Source of the DNA: Lentzea alba
GTDB lineage: Bacteria; Actinomycetota; Actinomycetes; Mycobacteriales; Pseudonocardiaceae
DNA length: 64,000 nucleotides
Reading direction: 5' to 3'
Assembly (NCBI RefSeq): GCF_011067745.1
Contig: NZ_JAAMPJ010000012.1
Location: forward strand, 62,001-126,000
Below, piece after piece: positions 15,341 through 23,983 of the stretch. Under the pieces are notes generated by a model. It had not been told where the DNA came from. It saw nothing but the letters and a program-made list of their open reading frames with translations, and searched no databases. The first letter of the stretch is position 1. The number at the start of each line of letters is the position of its first letter. The position numbers were made by a program, and so were the translations under genes.

Positions 15341-16251
15341 GCGGACTGAGCCTGCGGATCAGGCTGAGGCGCGATCGATCACTGCTGCTGATGACGGTGC
15401 CCACCGTCGCCCTGCTGGTGGTGTTCAACTACGTGCCGCTGTTCGGCCTGGTGACCGCGTTCCAGTCGTACGACCCGCTGGTCGGGGTCGGGCAGAGCGA
15501 ATGGGTCGGCCTCTACCAGTTCCAACGGCTCTTCAACGACCCGTTGTTCTGGGGCGCGGTGGGGAACACGCTCTACCTCAGCTTCGTGCAGCTGGTGCTG
15601 TTCTTCCCGATTCCGATCGCACTGGCTCTGCTGCTCGACTCCGTGCTCAGCGAACGGGTGCGCACCTTCGTCCAGTCCGTCGTCTACCTGCCGCACTTCT
15701 TCTCGTGGGTGCTGACGATCACGATCTTCCAGCAGATGCTCGGCGGTGCCGGGGCGCTCAACCAGTTCCTGCGCACCAACGACCTCGCCACCTGGGACGT
15801 CATGACCGAGCCCGGCACCTTCGCGTTGCTGGTGACCTCCCAGGTGATCTGGAAGGAGGCGGGCTGGGGGATCATCGTCTTCCTGGCCGCGCTGGCCGCG
15901 ATCAACACCGACCTGTACGAGGCCGCGGCGGCCGACGGTGCCGGGTGGTGGCGGCGGATGTGGCACATCACGCTGCCCGGCCTGCGCGCCGTCATCGTGC
16001 TGATGCTGGTGCTGCGGCTGGGCAACGCGCTGACCGTCGGCTTCGAGCAGTTCCTGGTCCAGCGGGAGGCGGTCGGCCACGAAACCGCGGACGTGCTGGA
16101 CACCTTCGCCTTCTACTACGGCATCGCGACTGGCGACTACAGCTACGGCGCGGCCGCCGGCCTGTTCAAGAGCGTGATCTCCCTGCTGCTGTTGTGGGGT
16201 GCGAACAAGCTGGCGCACGCGTTCGGCGGGGACGGGTTGTACCGGAGATGA
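15337..16251 (+). CDS. ABC transporter permease, LplB-like
   Basis: 304 residues with six predicted membrane helices, starting with LLLMTVPTVALLVVFNYVPLFGLVTAF. The cytoplasmic EAA loop is YEAAAADGAGWWRRMWHITLPGL near residues 190-210, which contacts the ATPase. GTG 15337 overlaps the preceding TGA (GTGA), the normal coupling in this operon; a start at 15295 would put 14 hydrophilic residues within the lipoprotein gene. It pairs with the permease at 16248 to form the CUT1-type channel. No ATPase gene is in the operon, as is usual when a shared MsiK/MsmX-type ATPase serves several importers. Confidence 0.9.
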   Translation: MSGLSLRIRLRRDRSLLLMTVPTVALLVVFNYVPLFGLVTAFQSYDPLVGVGQSEWVGLYQFQRLFNDPLFWGAVGNTLYLSFVQLVLFFPIPIALALLLDSVLSERVRTFVQSVVYLPHFFSWVLTITIFQQMLGGAGALNQFLRTNDLATWDVMTEPGTFALLVTSQVIWKEAGWGIIVFLAALAAINTDLYEAAAADGAGWWRRMWHITLPGLRAVIVLMLVLRLGNALTVGFEQFLVQREAVGHETADVLDTFAFYYGIATGDYSYGAAAGLFKSVISLLLLWGANKLAHAFGGDGLYRR

Positions 16252-17225
16252 CAGACACCCTCACGACCGATCGTCCGAGCTCGCCGGTCGCGGCGGCGAA
16301 ACCCGTTGCCCGCGGCCGGAAACGGAACCCGCGACGCCCGGCGTGGGAGGAGCCGCCGACGGCTCTGGGGCAGGCGGCCAAGGGCGTACCGCTGGGTGTG
16401 GTGCTGCTGGCGGTGCTGGGGCCACTGTGGATCATCGTGGTGACCAGCCTGTCCACCAGGGCCGCGGTCAACCGCGCCGGAGGACTGGTGATCTGGCCGG
16501 ACGGCCTCACCCTGGAGGCGTACCGGCAGATGCTGGGCGACCCGACCGTCCGCACCGCGCTGCTGGTGAGCCTCGGCATCACGCTCGTGGGCACGGCGGT
16601 GTCGCTGGTGATCTCGATCCTGTGCGCCTACGGCCTGTCCCGGCCGCGTTCGGTCGGGCACCGCTTCCTGCTGGTATTGCTGATCATCACGATGTTCGTC
16701 AGCGGCGGCCTGATCCCCACCTTCCTCGTGGTGACCGGGCTCGGCGGCTACGGGCAGTGGTGGGCGCTGATCCTGCCCGGCGCGGTGTCGGTGTTCAACA
16801 TCCTGGTCCTGCGGTCGTTCTACTCGGAGACCTCGGCCGACCTGATCGACGCGGCCAGAGTGGACGGTGCGGGGGACTGGCGCATCCTGTGGTCCGTCGT
16901 CCTGCCGACCTCGCGGGCCGTCACCGCCGTGGTCGCGCTCTTCTACGCGGTCGGCTACTGGAACTCGTTCTTCAACGTCATGTTGTACATGCCGACGGAA
17001 AGTGAGAGGTGGCCGTTGACCTACGTGCTGCTCACCTATGTCAACCGGGGCAACGGACTGCCCGGCTCGATCAACTCCGGCTTCGGCACGGCACACGCGC
17101 AGACCGCGCCGTTGTCGCTGCAGATGGCGGTGGTCGTGCTGACGCTCGTGCCGTTGCTGCTGGTGTACCCGTTCCTGCAGAAGCACTTCCGCACCGGAGT
17201 GCTCACGGGGGCGATCAAGGGATGA
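16248..17225 (+). CDS. ABC transporter permease, LplC/YtcP-like
   Basis: A 325-residue inner-membrane permease with a ~45-residue charged cytoplasmic leader and then six helices, the first being GVVLLAVLGPLWIIVVTSL. The EAA loop reads LIDAARVDGAGDWRILWSVVLPTSR near residues 200-225. The C-terminus PFLQKHFRTGVLTGAIKG is characteristic of this permease group. ATG 16248 overlaps the previous stop (ATGA), and its own stop overlaps the next ATG. It works with the LplB-like permease and the lipoprotein at 13670 to import an oligosaccharide. Confidence 0.9.
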   Translation: MTDTLTTDRPSSPVAAAKPVARGRKRNPRRPAWEEPPTALGQAAKGVPLGVVLLAVLGPLWIIVVTSLSTRAAVNRAGGLVIWPDGLTLEAYRQMLGDPTVRTALLVSLGITLVGTAVSLVISILCAYGLSRPRSVGHRFLLVLLIITMFVSGGLIPTFLVVTGLGGYGQWWALILPGAVSVFNILVLRSFYSETSADLIDAARVDGAGDWRILWSVVLPTSRAVTAVVALFYAVGYWNSFFNVMLYMPTESERWPLTYVLLTYVNRGNGLPGSINSGFGTAHAQTAPLSLQMAVVVLTLVPLLLVYPFLQKHFRTGVLTGAIKG

Positions 17226-18709
17226 GCGGCGCCACCCCGGTGATCCCGGGCTTCTACCCCGACCCCAGCGTGTGCCGCGTCGGCGCGGACTACTACGTGG
17301 CGTGCTCCAGTTTCGAGTACTTCCCCGGCATCCCGATCTTCCACAGCCGTGACCTCGTGCACTGGACGCAGATCGGCAACGCGCTGGACCGGCCGAGCCA
17401 GTTGCGGCTGCCCGCGGACTCTCCCTCGTCCGGTGGGATCTACGCACCGACGTTGCGGCACCACGACGGCAAGTTCTGGTTGATCGTCACGAACGTCAGC
17501 GACGCCGGCAACATGTTGTTCACCGCCACCGATCCGGCGGGACCGTGGTCCGATCCGGTTCGCCTGCCCGGTGTTCCCGGCATCGACCCGGATCTCGCGT
17601 GGGACGAGGAGGGGAACTGCTGGTGCACGGTCGCCGGGGTCGGCCAGATCCGCCTCGACCCGAACACCGGCGAGACGTCCGGCCCGGCGCGTCACCTGTG
17701 GTCCGGCACGCCAGGAGCGAAAGCCCCGGAAGCGCCGCACCTGTACCGCATCGGGGACCACTGGTACCTGCTGATCGCGGAAGGCGGCACGGAACGGGGT
17801 CACGGCGTCTCGATCGCGCGGAGCCGCACGCCGGACGGCCCGTTCGAACCGTGTCCGCACAACCCGATTCTCACGCACCGCGGCACCGATCACCCCGTGC
17901 AGAACACCGGCCACGCCGACCTGGTGCAGGCCCCCGACGACTCCTGGTGGATGGTGCTGCTGGGGGTGCGTCCCGGCGGCGGCACGCCCGGCTGGCACGT
18001 GCTGGGCCGCGAGACGTTCCTGGCGCCGGTGTCCTGGGTGGACGGTTGGCCGGTCGTCGGTGCCGTGGGACCGGACCCGTCCGAACTCGGGTGGCCGCAC
18101 CATCCCACCGCGCCGGAGCCCGTGCGCGACGACTTCGACGCCGACGTGCTGCCGCCGTGCTGGATCTCGCCGCGGGACCGTCCCGAACACCACTACCGGC
18201 TCGACGAACGCCCCGGCTGGCTGACCCTGCACGCCCGCGGTGAGTCGCTCGACGATCCCGGCGTCGTGTTCGCCGGCCGGCGCCAGCGGCACCAGTCGTG
18301 CCGCGCTCGCGCCCTGATCGATCCGGGCGAGGGCAGCGGCGGGCTCGCCGTCCGGTTCGACGAGCGGCACCACTACGAGATCGAGGTGGCCGCGGGAGAG
18401 GTGCGGGTGCTGGCCCGCATCGGCCCGCTGCGCACCGTGGTGGCGTCCCGTCCCGCACCCGCCGGGCCACTGGTGATCGGTGTCCGGGTGGACGCGGTGC
18501 GGAAGATGCAGGATCCGCGCACCGGTCCCGACACGCTCACCTTCGGCGTCGAGGAGCCGGACGGCACCTTCACCGAACTCGGCACGCTCGACGGCCGGTA
18601 TCTCTCCACCGAGGTCGCCGGCGGTTTCACCGGCCGGGTCGTCGGGATGTTCGCCTCGGCCGGGACTGTCCACTTCGACTGGTTCGACTACGAGCAGATC
18701 GACAGCTGA
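17222..18709 (+). CDS. Glycoside hydrolase family 43 (beta-xylosidase/arabinofuranosidase type)
   Basis: A 495-residue enzyme with no signal peptide, hence cytoplasmic. The five-bladed beta-propeller active site is complete: base D14 in FYPDPS, pKa-modulating D122 in GIDPDL, and general acid E170 in KAPEAPHLYR. YAPTLRHHDGKFW and NTGHADLVQAPDDSW are further GH43 signatures. The C-terminal ~190 residues form the XynB-like beta-sandwich. It would cleave xylo- or arabino-oligosaccharides after uptake by the coupled transporter. ATG 17222 overlaps the permease stop. The exact linkage cannot be told from sequence. Confidence 0.93.
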   Translation: MSGATPVIPGFYPDPSVCRVGADYYVACSSFEYFPGIPIFHSRDLVHWTQIGNALDRPSQLRLPADSPSSGGIYAPTLRHHDGKFWLIVTNVSDAGNMLFTATDPAGPWSDPVRLPGVPGIDPDLAWDEEGNCWCTVAGVGQIRLDPNTGETSGPARHLWSGTPGAKAPEAPHLYRIGDHWYLLIAEGGTERGHGVSIARSRTPDGPFEPCPHNPILTHRGTDHPVQNTGHADLVQAPDDSWWMVLLGVRPGGGTPGWHVLGRETFLAPVSWVDGWPVVGAVGPDPSELGWPHHPTAPEPVRDDFDADVLPPCWISPRDRPEHHYRLDERPGWLTLHARGESLDDPGVVFAGRRQRHQSCRARALIDPGEGSGGLAVRFDERHHYEIEVAAGEVRVLARIGPLRTVVASRPAPAGPLVIGVRVDAVRKMQDPRTGPDTLTFGVEEPDGTFTELGTLDGRYLSTEVAGGFTGRVVGMFASAGTVHFDWFDYEQIDS

Positions 18710-18798
18710 CAGCCCTGTCATCAAATCGGCTGAGTCCGCCGGGAGGCAGCGGCTTGAGACATTGATTGGTTCGTAATTCTTCCTCCATAGACGGGAAG

Positions 18799-18819
18799 CT
18801 TTCCGCACAGCGCGGAAAG
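18799..18819. promoter_or_regulatory. Perfect inverted repeat CTTTCCGC-N5-GCGGAAAG
   Basis: Arms 18799-18806 and 18812-18819 are perfectly complementary. The site includes TCCGCACAGCGCGGAA, a member of the TCCG-N7-CGGA dyad family, and is its most symmetric example. It lies about 90 nt upstream of the sugar-binding lipoprotein at 18908, consistent with an operator. Confidence 0.55.
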
Positions 18820-18907
18820 CCCTGTTTCGGGTCCGGAACGCGGTCGATCCTGCGGGGAAAGCGCGGTCGCGGTCGTGACCGGAACAACCATCTGTTGACG
18901 AAGAGGT

Positions 18908-19834
18908 ATGAGGAAGTTGAAGCTCGGCAGCTTGGCGATGTGCTCGCTCCTGGCGCTGGCCGCGTGCAGTTCCGAATCACTGGCCCAGGGCGGCACCGGT
19001 GAGCAGATCCGCATCGGCTTCGCGGTGTCCACCTTGGACAACCCGTTCTTCCAGGAGATGAAGGACGGCATCGAGAAGGCCGCGGCCGAGCTGGGGGCGT
19101 CGGTCGTCGTCCTCAACGCGGTCAACGACGCCGACACCCAGGTCAAGCAGGTGCGAACGCTCACGGAGCAGCACGTGCGCGCGATCATCATCAACCCGGT
19201 CGACTCGACCCGCTCGGCCCCGGCGGTGGACGTCGCGGAGAGCGCGCTCGTCCCGTTGGTGACGGTGGACCGAACCATCAACGGCAGCGAGGTGGCCTCC
19301 GAGGTGGCCTCCGACAACGTCCAGGGTGGTGCGCTGGCGGCGATCGCACTGGGTCGCGCCGCCACCGGCGAGGTCGTCCACCTGCGCGGAGTGACCGGCG
19401 CGTCGGCGACCGTCGACCGCGGCGCCGGGTTCGAGCAGGGCATGAACTCCGGTGGCATCAAGGTCGTGGCGCGGCAGAACGCCGACTTCAGCCGCGCCCG
19501 CGCCCTCAGCGTGATGACGAACCTGTTGCGCGGCAACACCCGCATCAAGGGTGTCTTCGCGGACAACGACGAGATGGCGCTCGGCGCGATCGCGGCGCTC
19601 GGTGCGAAGGCGGGCAAGGACGTGCACGTCGTGGGCTTCGACGGCACACGGGAGGCCTTCGCGGCGATCGAGGCGGGCACGATGGCGGCGACCGTCGCCC
19701 AGCAGCCCGGCCTGCTCGGCCGCAAGGCCGTCGAGCAGGCCGTCAAGGCGGTGCGGGGCGAGCGCGTCCAGCGAGTGGTGGACGTTCCCGTGAAGGTCGT
19801 GACGAAGGACAACCTCGCCGAATTCCGGAAATAA
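18908..19834 (+). CDS. Orphan sugar-binding lipoprotein (RbsB/PBP-1 type)
   Basis: 308 residues. The lipobox LALAAC places the lipid Cys at residue 20. The mature chain is a periplasmic-binding-protein type 1 fold: IRIGFAVSTLDNPFFQEMKDGIEKAA at the start, IIINPVDSTRSAP near 98-110, GVFADNDEMALGAIAAL near 215-232 and VHVVGFDGTREAFAAIEAG near 240. These match ribose/galactose-type binding proteins. No permease or ATPase follows. The RbsABC-like importer 3.6 kb downstream has its own binding protein, so this one may serve it as an alternative receptor or signal to a sensor. Confidence 0.9.
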   Translation: MRKLKLGSLAMCSLLALAACSSESLAQGGTGEQIRIGFAVSTLDNPFFQEMKDGIEKAAAELGASVVVLNAVNDADTQVKQVRTLTEQHVRAIIINPVDSTRSAPAVDVAESALVPLVTVDRTINGSEVASEVASDNVQGGALAAIALGRAATGEVVHLRGVTGASATVDRGAGFEQGMNSGGIKVVARQNADFSRARALSVMTNLLRGNTRIKGVFADNDEMALGAIAALGAKAGKDVHVVGFDGTREAFAAIEAGTMAATVAQQPGLLGRKAVEQAVKAVRGERVQRVVDVPVKVVTKDNLAEFRK

Positions 19835-19958
19835 CCCACTTCGCGCACCTGCTTGATTCTTGAGCTTTACTTGAGCAAGGTTCGCCGTTTGAGGAAAGCG
19901 GTCGGTGGCCGGCGGAGAAAAGAGTTCGAAAGCCGGGCGCGGCAATACGCTCCGAGCC

Positions 19959-20450
19959 ATGAACGCAATTGGACGTTTGAACCTGTCAACTGGCCGGCAC
20001 CCGGTTCTGCTCGGCGCGGTGCTGGCGTTGCTCGCCACGATAGCGCCCGCGGTGTCGACGTCGCTGACGCCGCAGGCGGAGGCCGTCACCAACCGCCGGA
20101 TCTGCCTGTACGTCTCCAACGCGGCCCAGACGCTCACCGTGCCCGGACAGGGATCCTTCGCGGTGCGGACCTGGGTCGGGGTGAACTACAAGAAGGACGG
20201 CGCCTGCCCGACGATCAGTTCGAGCGCCGTTCAGGGCATGCCGGTGAACGCCCAGCCGGTCAGCAAGATCGTCTGTGAGAACTGGGGTTCGCGGATCGGC
20301 GCGTCCGGCGGCTACCTCTGGGGCTCCTACGACGTCCAGCCGGAACGGACGGGCGACCCGTGCACGCGCATGGGCGCGGATCGGCTCATCCACTTCCGGG
20401 TGCGCGGCAACGGCGTGGCCTACGTTGCTTACGCGGGCTCGGTGAGGTGA
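19959..20450 (+). CDS. Small secreted cysteine-containing protein
   Basis: 163 residues, exported. The N-terminus MNAIGRLNLSTGRHPVLLGAV has an unusually long n-region before the hydrophobic stretch (VLALLATIAPAV), with cleavage likely after AEA or nearby. The mature part has four Cys (ICLY, ACPT, VCEN, PCTR), compatible with two disulfides, and beta-rich sequence (FAVRTWVGVNYKK). I recognise no family. It is separated from the lipoprotein by 124 bp and ends at a convergent terminator hairpin. An upstream in-frame start at 19905 is less likely. Confidence 0.65.
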   Translation: MNAIGRLNLSTGRHPVLLGAVLALLATIAPAVSTSLTPQAEAVTNRRICLYVSNAAQTLTVPGQGSFAVRTWVGVNYKKDGACPTISSSAVQGMPVNAQPVSKIVCENWGSRIGASGGYLWGSYDVQPERTGDPCTRMGADRLIHFRVRGNGVAYVAYAGSVR

Positions 20451-20460
20451 CCGCGGTGCT

Positions 20461-20488
20461 CGGGTGGCCGAGGTGAGCCGGCCACCCG
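20461..20488. terminator. Bidirectional terminator hairpin
   Basis: CGGGTGGCCG (20461-20470) and CGGCCACCCG (20479-20488) are perfectly complementary around an 8-nt loop. The hairpin lies between the convergent stops at 20450 and 20497. Confidence 0.7.
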
Positions 20489-20496
20489 GTGGCGCA

Positions 20497-21420
20497 CTAC
20501 AGGCCCACCACCTCGCGGGCGGACGGCACCCCGGTCTCCAGTGCCTCGTCCAGCGTCGACCTCAGCAGTTCGCCGTACGGGGAAACGGGTTCGAGCTCGT
20601 CGAGTTGCGCGTGGGCGCGGTGGTGCAGACTGCGCAGATCGGTGCGGTAGGCCGCCACGACGTGAGGCGAGCGCAGCAGGTCTCGCAGGGTCGCGCGCGT
20701 GTACGGGTGCAGTGACGCCTCGCTGCGCAGCCGGGCGAGCTCGACCTTGGCGGCGGGGGCGGCGCGGGCGCAGGCGTGTGCCATCAACAGGTCGGGCACG
20801 ATCAGGGCCGGGTTCCCGTCTTCGTCCACAGTGGACGATCGGTGGTCGAGCGTGGTCCTGCGGAGCAGGCCGTAGAGCATGCCGAACCTGCGCCACGGCT
20901 CGACCGTCCGCGGTGCGCAGATCCGCGCGGTCATGGCCGCGTCCCTGGCGTAGGCGCCGCCGTGCAGGCCGAGGTGGTCCGACAGGACGGCCTGGCGGCT
21001 GAACTCGCCGGCGTGGCGGGTCTTCGTCGCGATCGAGGCTTCGAGGGCGGAGTTGGTGGACTTGAGGACGTCCTCCATCCATCCCGTGCGGCGTTCCTTC
21101 GAGGCGCGGATGGTGCTGATGTGGTGCAAAGTGAGCAACGCGGCGTTCGGCAGGCCGTCGTCGTCGACGCCGCTCCACCACAGCGTCGAGATGGTCGCGA
21201 CGGGAAGGCCCTGCACGGGCCTGCCGCCCATCGCGGCGGCGGCGATGACGGCGAACAGGCGTTCGCGGGCGATGCGGAGGTCGTCGTTGCGGAGGAGGCG
21301 GGTCGTGAGTTCGCTGCTCAGCCAGGGAAGATCGGCGGTCAGCGAGGCGAGGGCCGTGCTCACCGCCTCGCGCAGGGCGCTCACGTGGTCGTCGACCAGG
21401 TTCAGTCCGCGGCGACTCAT
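20497..21420 (-). CDS. Isoprenoid-synthase-fold protein with degenerate Asp motifs
   Basis: A 307-residue all-helical protein. Several blocks line up with trans-prenyl diphosphate synthases: AAAMGGRP (cf. GGKRLRP), STLWWSGVDDDG at the first aspartate-rich position, an isolated KT followed by GEFSRQAVLSDHLG, and RRFGMLYGLLRRTTLD at the place of FG-x-x-LG-x-x-FQ-x-x-DD. The canonical DDxxD motifs are not intact (VDDDG and TLDHR remain). Chain-elongating activity is therefore doubtful; it may be a divergent prenyltransferase or a non-catalytic relative. It is a single gene on the minus strand between two sugar operons. Confidence 0.55.
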   Translation of the reverse strand: MSRRGLNLVDDHVSALREAVSTALASLTADLPWLSSELTTRLLRNDDLRIARERLFAVIAAAAMGGRPVQGLPVATISTLWWSGVDDDGLPNAALLTLHHISTIRASKERRTGWMEDVLKSTNSALEASIATKTRHAGEFSRQAVLSDHLGLHGGAYARDAAMTARICAPRTVEPWRRFGMLYGLLRRTTLDHRSSTVDEDGNPALIVPDLLMAHACARAAPAAKVELARLRSEASLHPYTRATLRDLLRSPHVVAAYRTDLRSLHHRAHAQLDELEPVSPYGELLRSTLDEALETGVPSAREVVGL

Positions 21421-21476
21421 CCGCCCAGCATCGCCACTCTCCGCCGGAGGCGGTGTGGTGCCGCGGCGGAAAGTTC

Positions 21477-21492
21477 TCCGAACAGCGCGGAA
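21477..21492. promoter_or_regulatory. TCCG-N7-CGGA dyad
   Basis: TCCGAACAGCGCGGAA lies 57 nt upstream of the minus-strand gene starting at 21420 and 135 nt before the plus-strand lactonase. It is one of eight exact matches to TCCG-N7-CGGAA that I found in this window. Confidence 0.5.
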
Positions 21493-21573
21493 TCAACTTC
21501 GGCGTGAGGAAAACCCGGAATAGCGTCTGTCGGCGTTCGGAACAAGAGGAGAACTTCTAGACATTCGTCCACC

Positions 21574-21608
21574 GTTCCACTGGTAGAACAGTGTTCCACA
21601 GGTGGAAC
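21574..21608. promoter_or_regulatory. Two tandem 16-bp operators of the sugar-acid operon
   Basis: GTTCCACTGGTAGAAC (21574-21589, one mismatch) and GTTCCACAGGTGGAAC (21593-21608, perfect dyad) have centres 19 bp apart, just before the SD of the first gene. The TGGAAC/GTTCCA form resembles known IclR-family operators. An IclR gene is the eighth gene of this operon, so autoregulation is likely. The proximity to the start codon suits repression. Confidence 0.65.
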
Positions 21609-21626
21609 GAAGAAGGGCGGTGGGCG

Positions 21627-22538
21627 GTGCACGACGTCGTCGTCGAGGACCGGCGGCTGACCGGGCTGCTCGCACCGGGCGCGCGGGTCGAACGCCTGGG
21701 TGGCGGAGCGACCTGGAGCGAGGGACCGCTGTGGCTGCCCGCGGACGAGGCGGTGATCTGGTCCGACATCCCGGGAAACCGGGTGCTGCGCTGGACCGAG
21801 GCCACCGGTGAGGTGACGGTCGACCGCGAGCCCGCCGAGTTCACCAACGGGCGGACGCTCGACCGCGACGGCCGGATCGTCGCCTGCTCGCACGGCCGGC
21901 GGGCGATCGAACGGACCGAGAGCGACGGCACCACGCACGTGGTCGTCGACAGGTTCGGCACCGCCCGGCTCAACTCGCCCAACGACGTGGTCGTCGCTTC
22001 CGACGGCGCGATCTGGTTCACCGACCCGCCTTACGGCATCGTCCAGCCGCACGAGGGGTATCCCGGCGATCGCGAGTACGGCGCCAACCACGTCTTCCGG
22101 TTCGCACCGGAGACCTGGGAGCTCACGTCCGTCATCACCGACGTCGAGGAACCCAACGGGCTCGCCTTCTCCCCGGACGAGAGCCTGCTCTACGTCTCCG
22201 ACACGTCCTGCGCGCTGCGCGTCGACGGCACCGGCGAGCACTGCATCCGGGTCTACGACGTCACCGACGACTGGAAGTGCGTGAACGGCCGGGTGTTCGC
22301 CGAGATCAACCCCGGTGTCGCGGACGGCTTCCGGGTCGACGAGCACGGCAACGTGTGGACCTCCAGCGCGGACTCGGTCCAGGTCTACGCGCCCGACGGC
22401 ACCCGGCTCGGCAAGATCGCGGTGCCGGAGGTCGTGGGCAACGTGTGCTTCGGCGGCGCCGACGGCAGCACGTTGTTCATCGCCGCCTCCACGAGTCTCT
22501 ACCGCGTGCGCACGAGCACCAGGGGTGCCGTCGCATGA
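21627..22538 (+). CDS. SMP-30/gluconolactonase family sugar lactonase
   Basis: A 303-residue six-bladed beta-propeller lactonase. Key family blocks are ATWSEGPLWLPADEAVIWSDI (metal-ligand Glu), FTNGRTLDRDGRIVACSHGRRAI, LNSPNDVVVASDGAIWFTDPPYG (metal-ligand Asn, then WFTDP) and EEPNGLAFSPDESLLYVSDT (metal Asp). These bind one divalent cation and hydrolyse aldono-lactones such as glucono- or galactono-lactone. GTG 21627 is preferred because GAAGAAGGGCGG precedes it; the earlier GTG at 21591 lies inside the operator. The stop overlaps the ATP-binding protein gene by 4 nt. It probably supplies the acid used by the downstream dehydrogenases. Confidence 0.9.
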   Translation: MHDVVVEDRRLTGLLAPGARVERLGGGATWSEGPLWLPADEAVIWSDIPGNRVLRWTEATGEVTVDREPAEFTNGRTLDRDGRIVACSHGRRAIERTESDGTTHVVVDRFGTARLNSPNDVVVASDGAIWFTDPPYGIVQPHEGYPGDREYGANHVFRFAPETWELTSVITDVEEPNGLAFSPDESLLYVSDTSCALRVDGTGEHCIRVYDVTDDWKCVNGRVFAEINPGVADGFRVDEHGNVWTSSADSVQVYAPDGTRLGKIAVPEVVGNVCFGGADGSTLFIAASTSLYRVRTSTRGAVA

Positions 22539-23983
22539 CGGCGCTGCTGCGCATCGAGCACCTCACGACGTCGTTCCACGGCAACAAGGCCGTGGACGAC
22601 GTGACGTTCGAGGTGCGGCGCGGGGAGATCGTCGCGCTGCTCGGCGAGAACGGCGCCGGCAAGTCCACCGTGATCAAGACGCTCGCCGGCGTGCACGAGC
22701 AGGACTCCGGCGCGATCCTGGTCGACGGCGTCCGGTCGCGCGAGGGCATCTCCTTCGTGCACCAGGATCTCGGCCTCGTCGAGTGGATGACGGTGGCCGA
22801 GAACATCGCCATGACCATCGGGTTTCCGCGCAGGGCCGGTGTCATCTCGTGGCGTGCCGTGCGCGAGCAGGCGCACCGCACGCTGGATCTCGTCGGCGGT
22901 GGCATCGACCCGGACACCCGCGTCTTCGACCTGCCGCGCACCGAACGTTCGCTGCTCGCCATCGCCCGCGGGCTCGTGGGCGAGCCGAAGCTGCTCGTGC
23001 TCGACGAGCCGACCGCGAGCCTGCCGCAGGCCGACGTGCAGCGGCTCTTCCAGGTGCTGCACCGGTTGCGGGACCAGGGCGTCGGCATGATCTACGTGTC
23101 GCACCGCCTCGACGAGGTGTACGAGATCGCGGACTCCGTCGTGGTCCTGCGCGACGGCCAGGTGGTCGCCGCGCGGCCCACGGGCGAGATCCCGCAGCAG
23201 GAACTCGTGCACCTGATCGTGGGAAGGGAGACCACCGCGGCTTCGCCCGGTGAGGTCGGCGACGACGTGCGGCTGGAGCTGCAGGGCCTGCGTGTCAACG
23301 ATGTCGGACCCGTCGACCTGGAGTTGCGGGCCGGCGAGGTGGTGGGGCTCGTCGGCCTGCGCGGTGCCGGACAGGACGAGATCGGCCGGGCGGTCGCGGG
23401 CGAGCTCGGTGTGCGCGCCGGGCGGATGGTGTTGCTGGGTGCGGACTTCCGGCCCCGCGACACCGCCGCCGCGGTGGCCGCCGGGGTCGGGTTCAGCACC
23501 TCCAACCGCGAGGCCGACGGCGTGGCCGGCGGGCTTTCGGTGCGGGAGAACATCTTCCTGAACCCGAAGGTCTGGGGGAGCGGGCGGCGGGCCGAACGGG
23601 CCAGGGCCGCGGAGCTCGTGCGCGAGTTCGGCGTCCGCCCGGACGACCCGGAAGCCGTGATCGACACGCTCTCCGGCGGCAACCAGCAGAAGGTGTTGCT
23701 GGCCAGGTGGTTCGGCGTCGGCCGCGCGGTCGTCGTGCTGGAGGAACCGACCATGGGCGTGGACGTCGGCGCCAAGGCCGACATCTACGCGTTGCTGCGC
23801 AAGGCGGGTGAAGAAGGAGTCGCCGCGCTCGTGGTGTCGACGGATCTCGAAGAGGTCGCCGCGATCTGCCACCGCGCGCTCGTGTTCGAACGGGGCCGGG
23901 TGATCCGCGAGCTCTCGGGCGGCGCGCTCACCGTGGGAGCCCTCGTCGCCGCTGCTTCCGGGTTGCCGGACAAAGGAGTCTGA
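22535..23983 (+). CDS. Sugar ABC transporter ATP-binding protein (RbsA/XylG type)
   Basis: A 482-residue tandem ATPase. Domain 1 has Walker A GENGAGKST (about 37-45), a Q-loop HQD and Walker B LLVLDEPTASL, but its signature motif is LPRTERSLL instead of LSGGQ. Domain 2 has a degenerate Walker A (GLRGAGQDE), a canonical LSGGNQQK and VVVLEEPTMGVDVGAK. This asymmetry is normal for RbsA-type proteins. It energises the permease at 23983. ATG 22535 overlaps the lactonase stop, so the two genes are coupled. Confidence 0.93.
   Translation: MTALLRIEHLTTSFHGNKAVDDVTFEVRRGEIVALLGENGAGKSTVIKTLAGVHEQDSGAILVDGVRSREGISFVHQDLGLVEWMTVAENIAMTIGFPRRAGVISWRAVREQAHRTLDLVGGGIDPDTRVFDLPRTERSLLAIARGLVGEPKLLVLDEPTASLPQADVQRLFQVLHRLRDQGVGMIYVSHRLDEVYEIADSVVVLRDGQVVAARPTGEIPQQELVHLIVGRETTAASPGEVGDDVRLELQGLRVNDVGPVDLELRAGEVVGLVGLRGAGQDEIGRAVAGELGVRAGRMVLLGADFRPRDTAAAVAAGVGFSTSNREADGVAGGLSVRENIFLNPKVWGSGRRAERARAAELVREFGVRPDDPEAVIDTLSGGNQQKVLLARWFGVGRAVVVLEEPTMGVDVGAKADIYALLRKAGEEGVAALVVSTDLEEVAAICHRALVFERGRVIRELSGGALTVGALVAAASGLPDKGV

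Noticed and set aside
21591..21626. Earlier GTG start for the lactonase
   Set aside because: It lies inside the perfect operator dyad, has no SD and would add residues unlike the family.
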